Positions 6,201 through 8,673 of a stretch of 8,673 nt of DNA are shown here, one piece after another. Where the stretch lies: NCBI GenBank assembly GCA_013290035.1, contig JABCYT010000105.1, positions 1-8,673 on the forward strand. Reading direction: 5' to 3'. The position numbers and the translations under genes were made by a program. Source of the stretch: Alphaproteobacteria bacterium. GTDB taxonomy: Bacteria; Pseudomonadota; Alphaproteobacteria; Reyranellales; Reyranellaceae. The number at the start of each line of letters is the position of its first letter. Position 1 is the stretch's first letter. The notes below the pieces were generated by a model. The model worked only from the letters and a program-made list of their open reading frames with translations, did no database searches and was not told where the DNA came from.

Positions 6201-7148
6201 CTACCGCGTGCGCTGCGGCAGGCCGGGCGCCACACCTGGCGGCGCGGCGGGCGTGGGTTGCGGCGGCGGCGCTTGCCGGGGCTGTGGCGGCTGTGTCGCC
6301 GGGATAAGCTCGCGCATCTTCTTGGTCTCGGCTTCCTGCGCCTGCTTGAACTCCTCCTCGGTGAGGAAGCGGTCCTTGTTGGCGTCGATCTCGATGAATC
6401 GCCTGACCGCATAGGCGGTCATCTCGACGCGGTCGAGCTGGCCGTCCTTGTTGGCGTCGATCTCCTGGAACTTGCGCATGACGAGCTGGCGGCGGATGTC
6501 GTAGGGCAGCAGGCCCTGCGCCTGCGGCCCGTCGGCCGGCCCTGCCAGCACGACGTATTCCTGCTGGCTCACCTTGCCGTCGTTGTTCTTGTCGAGCTTG
6601 TCGGCCTCTTCCATCTGCATGTCGATGAAGTCGTTGATCGCCACCATGCCCTGGCGGCGACGCATCTCGATCTGCCGGCGTTCGGCGGCCTCGCGCGCCA
6701 TCAGGCGCTGCATGATCAGGCGCACCTCGGGTTCGGTCACCTTGTTGTCGCGGTCAGAGTCGTACTGGTTGAACTCGGATTGGACCAGCGCCTCGGCCTC
6801 GGCGCGCTCGACGAAGCCGTCGCGATCGGTGTCGAGGTTCTGGAACTCGGCGCGCGCGCGGTTCCTGCGCTCCTCGAGGGTCGGCCCGTTGGGCAGGTCC
6901 TGCGAAAAGGGCGGCTCGGCCACCTTGACGTACTCGTCGATCGTGAGCTTGCCGTCCTTGTTGACGTCGAGTTCATCGAACGTCTTCATGCGGTACTTCA
7001 GGAACTCGGCGCGCGTGACCTCGCCCTTCTTGCCGGTGTCGATCTCGACGAACCACTGCGGCAATGGCACAGGCTGGGGAGCCTGGGCGAACGCTGGCGA
7101 CATCACAAGGACCACAGCAAAGAGGCCCGAACCGAAAAAGCGCTTCAT
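6201..7148 (-). CDS. Exported multi-EF-hand calcium-binding protein, short paralogue
   Basis: This 315-residue protein starts MKRFF, a hydrophobic stretch and a likely cleavage at AFA|Q (after residue 21), so it is probably periplasmic or secreted. Seven EF-hand loops are visible: 37-48 (DTGKKGEVTRAE, lacking ligands at positions 3 and 5), 61-72 (DVNKDGKLTIDE), 106-117, 130-141 (Asn at the Gly position), 186-197 (DKNNDGKVSQQE), 231-242 (DANKDGQLDRVE) and 255-266 (Arg at the Gly position). Residues 162-173 (MRRRQGMVAIND) fit a degenerate eighth loop pairing with 186-197. The tail from about 284 is Pro/Gln-rich. Calcium buffering or sensing, or a calcium-stabilised structural role, is likely; no catalytic domain is present. 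It lies 30 bases after the longer paralogue and probably shares its transcript. The region just before the ATG resembles the one before the paralogue. Confidence 0.9.
   Translation of the reverse strand: MKRFFGSGLFAVVLVMSPAFAQAPQPVPLPQWFVEIDTGKKGEVTRAEFLKYRMKTFDELDVNKDGKLTIDEYVKVAEPPFSQDLPNGPTLEERRNRARAEFQNLDTDRDGFVERAEAEALVQSEFNQYDSDRDNKVTEPEVRLIMQRLMAREAAERRQIEMRRRQGMVAINDFIDMQMEEADKLDKNNDGKVSQQEYVVLAGPADGPQAQGLLPYDIRRQLVMRKFQEIDANKDGQLDRVEMTAYAVRRFIEIDANKDRFLTEEEFKQAQEAETKKMRELIPATQPPQPRQAPPPQPTPAAPPGVAPGLPQRTR
6312..7073 (-). repeat. Tandem duplication unit 1 (core of the short EF-hand gene)
   Basis: This 762-base stretch matches 7317-8078 at a constant offset of 1005 bases with no insertions or deletions. 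By hand alignment about 31 of the 254 encoded residues differ, mostly conservatively, and nearly all calcium-ligand positions are kept. Similarity also returns at the gene ends: both proteins begin MKRFF and end GLPQ(G/R)TR. This is a direct gene duplication. Confidence 0.9.
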
Positions 7149-7178
7149 CGGTGGTGAGCCCTGGGCCGCCGTCGTTGC

Positions 7179-8312
7179 CTACCGCGTACCCTGCGGCAGG
7201 CCGGGCGCGAGGCCCTGGGGTTGCGGCGCGGGGGCGGGCTGCGCTGGACCCCGTGGCTGCGCAGGCGCCGGCCGCGGCTGGGCGGGCTGTGCCGGCTGCA
7301 TCGCCTGGACGATGGCACGCATCTTCTTGGTCTCGGCCTCCTGCGCCTTCTTGAACTCCTCCTCGGTGAGGAAACGGTCCTTGTTGGTGTCCATCTCGAG
7401 GAACTGCTTGACCGCGTGGCTGGTCAGCTCGACGCGATCGAGCTGGCCGTCCTTGTTGGTGTCGATCTCCTGGAACTTGCGCATGACAAGCTGGCGGCGG
7501 ATGTCGTAGGGCAGCAGGCCCTGAGCCTGCGGCCCGTCGGCCGGCCCCGCCAGCACGATGTATTCCTGCTGGCTCACCTTGCCGTCGTTGTTCTTGTCGA
7601 GCTTGTCGGCCTCGCGCAGCTGCAGGTCGATGAAGTCGTTGATCGCCGCCATGCCCTGGCGGCGGCGCGCCTCGATCTGCTGGCGTTCGGCGGCCTCGCG
7701 CGCCAGCGAGCGCTGCACGATCAGGCGCACTTCGGGTTCGGTCACCTTGTTGTCGCGGTCAGTGTCGTACTGGTTGAACTCGGAATGGACCAGCGCCTCG
7801 GCCTCGGCGCGCTCGACGAAGCCGTCGCGATTGGTGTCGAGGTTCTGGAACTCGGCGCGCGCGCGGTTCCTGCGGTCCTCGAGGGTCGGCCCATTGGGCA
7901 CGTCCTGCGAGAAGGGCGGCTCGGCCACCTTGATGAACTCCTCGATCGTGAGCTTGCCGTCCTTGTTGACGTCGAGTTCTTCGAACGACTTCATGCGGTA
8001 CTTCAGGAACTCGGCGCGCGTGACCTCGCCCTTCTTGTCGGTGTCGATCTCGACGAACCATTGCGGCAGTGGCACGGGCGCCGGCGTGCCGGCGGCTTGC
8101 GGGGCGGGCGATGGGCCCGGCGCCGGCGTCGTGGCGGTCGCTTGTGGCTTGGCCGCCGGCGGCGTCTGAGTGCTCTGTGGCGGCTTGGCCGCCGGGGTGG
8201 ACGGGTCCGCCGGTCGGCTGGCCGGCCAGCCTTGGGTTGGCGGAGTCTGCGCGGCCACCGGCAGGGCGACCACGGTTGCAGAGAAGAGGATCGGAATGAA
8301 AAAGCGCTTCAT
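7179..8312 (-). CDS. Exported multi-EF-hand calcium-binding protein with Pro/Ala-rich linker, long paralogue
   Basis: The 377-residue product has a signal peptide (MKRFFIPILF, likely cleavage at VAA|Q after residue 21), a Pro/Ala/Thr-rich low-complexity linker at about 23-82, an EF-hand core at about 84-320, and a Pro/Ala/Gln-rich tail to 377. EF loops are at 90-101 (DTDKKGEVTRAE), 114-125 (DVNKDGKLTIEE), 159-170, 183-194 (Asn at the Gly position), 239-250 (DKNNDGKVSQQE), 284-295 (DTNKDGQLDRVE) and 308-319 (Arg at the Gly position). Residues 215-226 (ARRRQGMAAIND) may be a degenerate loop. The start at 8312 is chosen because the MKRFF signal peptide matches the paralogue; the frame runs open upstream to 8591 but that part is Arg-rich and gives no signal sequence. 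A TTGACA promoter lies about 30-60 bases upstream. It is the first gene of a two-gene unit and probably binds calcium outside the cytoplasm. Confidence 0.9.
   Translation of the reverse strand: MKRFFIPILFSATVVALPVAAQTPPTQGWPASRPADPSTPAAKPPQSTQTPPAAKPQATATTPAPGPSPAPQAAGTPAPVPLPQWFVEIDTDKKGEVTRAEFLKYRMKSFEELDVNKDGKLTIEEFIKVAEPPFSQDVPNGPTLEDRRNRARAEFQNLDTNRDGFVERAEAEALVHSEFNQYDTDRDNKVTEPEVRLIVQRSLAREAAERQQIEARRRQGMAAINDFIDLQLREADKLDKNNDGKVSQQEYIVLAGPADGPQAQGLLPYDIRRQLVMRKFQEIDTNKDGQLDRVELTSHAVKQFLEMDTNKDRFLTEEEFKKAQEAETKKMRAIVQAMQPAQPAQPRPAPAQPRGPAQPAPAPQPQGLAPGLPQGTR
7317..8078 (-). repeat. Tandem duplication unit 2 (core of the long EF-hand gene)
   Basis: This is the partner of 6312-7073. The offset of 1005 bases through the core rises to 1164 at the start codons; the 159-base difference is the extra 53-residue linker in this copy. 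A further 9 residues of difference lie in the C-terminal Pro-rich tails. Confidence 0.9.
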
Positions 8313-8572
8313 CGGCGGTGAACCCGCATTGGGAGGGTGGCTTCGTATCGTCGGCAACGCGCGGCGTGTCAACGTCCGCGCTGCGGATCGTTTCCTGCGA
8401 CGCAAACGCGCCCAAAGCATGGCGCGGCGCCATTGGGGTTGCGTCCCCCACTGGGATAGGCCATCGTGGCCGCGACGCCGACTCCGGAGAAGGGTCGCAA
8501 GTACTTGGGAGGCAAGGGTAATTTCGCGGTGCCGGGGCGTTATATCTGCCGGCCAACGAAACCAGCGGGAAC
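8313..8572. other. Divergent intergenic region between the EF-hand genes and the ABC ATPase gene
   Basis: These 260 bases separate two divergent genes. Apart from the minus-strand promoter near 8344-8372 no gene is supported. A TATATC at about 8541-8546 is a possible -10 for the ABC gene, but I see no matching -35 at the normal spacing. Short open frames crossing the region have no ribosome site or recognisable protein features. Confidence 0.5.
8344..8372 (-). promoter_or_regulatory. Sigma-70-type promoter for the EF-hand gene pair
   Basis: On the minus strand a perfect TTGACA (-35, at 8367-8372) is followed after exactly 17 bases by GATACG (-10, at 8344-8349). The -10 is a weak match but keeps the central ATA. 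Transcription would start near 8337 and give a leader of about 25 bases before the ATG at 8312. The 30-base gap between the two EF-hand genes has no room for a second promoter, so both are probably read from here. Confidence 0.5.
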
Positions 8573-8673
8573 ATGGCAGGACCGTCTTCATCCAGCGGCT
8601 CGCCGCTGCTCAGCGTGTGCGATGTCTCGGTCCGCTTCGGCGGCATCGTGGCTCTCGATGGCGTGACGTTCGA
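8573..8673 (+). CDS. ABC transporter ATP-binding protein, LivG-type (5' part only)
   Basis: Only the first 33 codons are in the window. After a Ser-rich start (MAGPSSSSGSP) the sequence reads LLSVCDVSVRFGGIVALDGVTF. This is the first strand and A-loop region of an ABC ATPase: the RFGG(I/L)(V/K)AL(D/N)(G/D)V form is characteristic of LivG/UrtD-type subunits of branched-chain amino acid or urea uptake systems in the HAAT family. These ATPases power a LivH/LivM-type permease fed by a periplasmic binding protein. Walker A and all later motifs lie beyond the edge, so the subfamily cannot be confirmed. A GCGGGAA stretch just before the ATG at 8573 may serve as ribosome site. It is divergent from the EF-hand genes. 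Confidence 0.8.
   Translation, partial: MAGPSSSSGSPLLSVCDVSVRFGGIVALDGVTF

Noticed and set aside
6360..8050. Repeated short motifs in the EF-hand genes as a CRISPR or tandem-repeat array
   Set aside because: The periodic GTCCTTGTTG-like pieces are codons of repeated EF loops (NKDG) at irregular spacing, inside good coding frames.
6258..8321. Plus-strand Leu/Val-rich frames of about 299 and 366 codons opposite the EF-hand genes
   Set aside because: They look alike only because the sense genes are duplicates. The minus strand has signal peptides and canonical EF loops; the plus-strand readings have neither.
8313..8591. N-terminal 93-codon extension of the long EF-hand gene
   Set aside because: Arg-rich, lacks a signal peptide, and crosses the TTGACA promoter and the start of the divergent ABC gene; the start at 8312 matches the paralogue.

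Overview
The window looks like chromosome of a GC-rich alphaproteobacterium, of the Rhizobiales, Rhodospirillales or Reyranella kind. This rests on base composition, the style of the GlmS and LivG-like proteins, and a TTGACA-N17 promoter; no 16S or other taxonomic marker is present. There are ten protein genes, two of them cut by the window edges. I see no RNA genes, CRISPR arrays or insertion sequences.

Left part (1-4120, plus strand): a compact, co-directional set. It holds the 3' end of a probable PIG-L/LmbE-type deacetylase, an extended SDR sugar-nucleotide epimerase/dehydratase, a dTDP-4-dehydrorhamnose 3,5-epimerase (RmlC) family protein, a homoserine-dehydrogenase-like NAD(P) oxidoreductase with a C-terminal SAF domain (COG4091 type, the wider group that includes the DXR-like enzyme DRL), and a stand-alone acyl carrier protein. 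Two small unrecognised proteins follow: a four-cysteine putative zinc-ribbon protein and a two-helix membrane protein. The first three genes are separated by 13-15 bases and the fourth by 64, so the set reads as an operon. The theme is synthesis of an unusual, perhaps deacetylated, branched or acylated sugar for a surface glycan or glycolipid. The exact product cannot be read from the sequence. Rows sampled by eye here are about 55-57% GC, against about 65-72% in glmS, which fits an accessory segment next to core chromosome.

Middle (4121-6192, plus strand): a 248-base leader with a TACAAT box and a GC hairpin, then a complete, canonical glmS (607 aa) making glucosamine-6-phosphate for peptidoglycan and LPS. 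The usual partner glmU is not directly upstream.

Right part (6201-8312, minus strand): two tandem paralogous genes for exported multi-EF-hand proteins (377 and 315 aa), 30 bases apart and convergent with glmS across only 8 bases. They share an indel-free core of about 254 residues, with about 31 substitutions by hand count. The upstream copy carries an extra 53-residue Pro/Ala/Thr-rich linker. Each has seven recognisable EF loops plus a degenerate eighth that completes four pairs. A good TTGACA promoter lies upstream of the pair.

The right end (8573 onward, plus strand) is the start of a LivG-type ABC transporter ATPase, divergent from the EF-hand pair.
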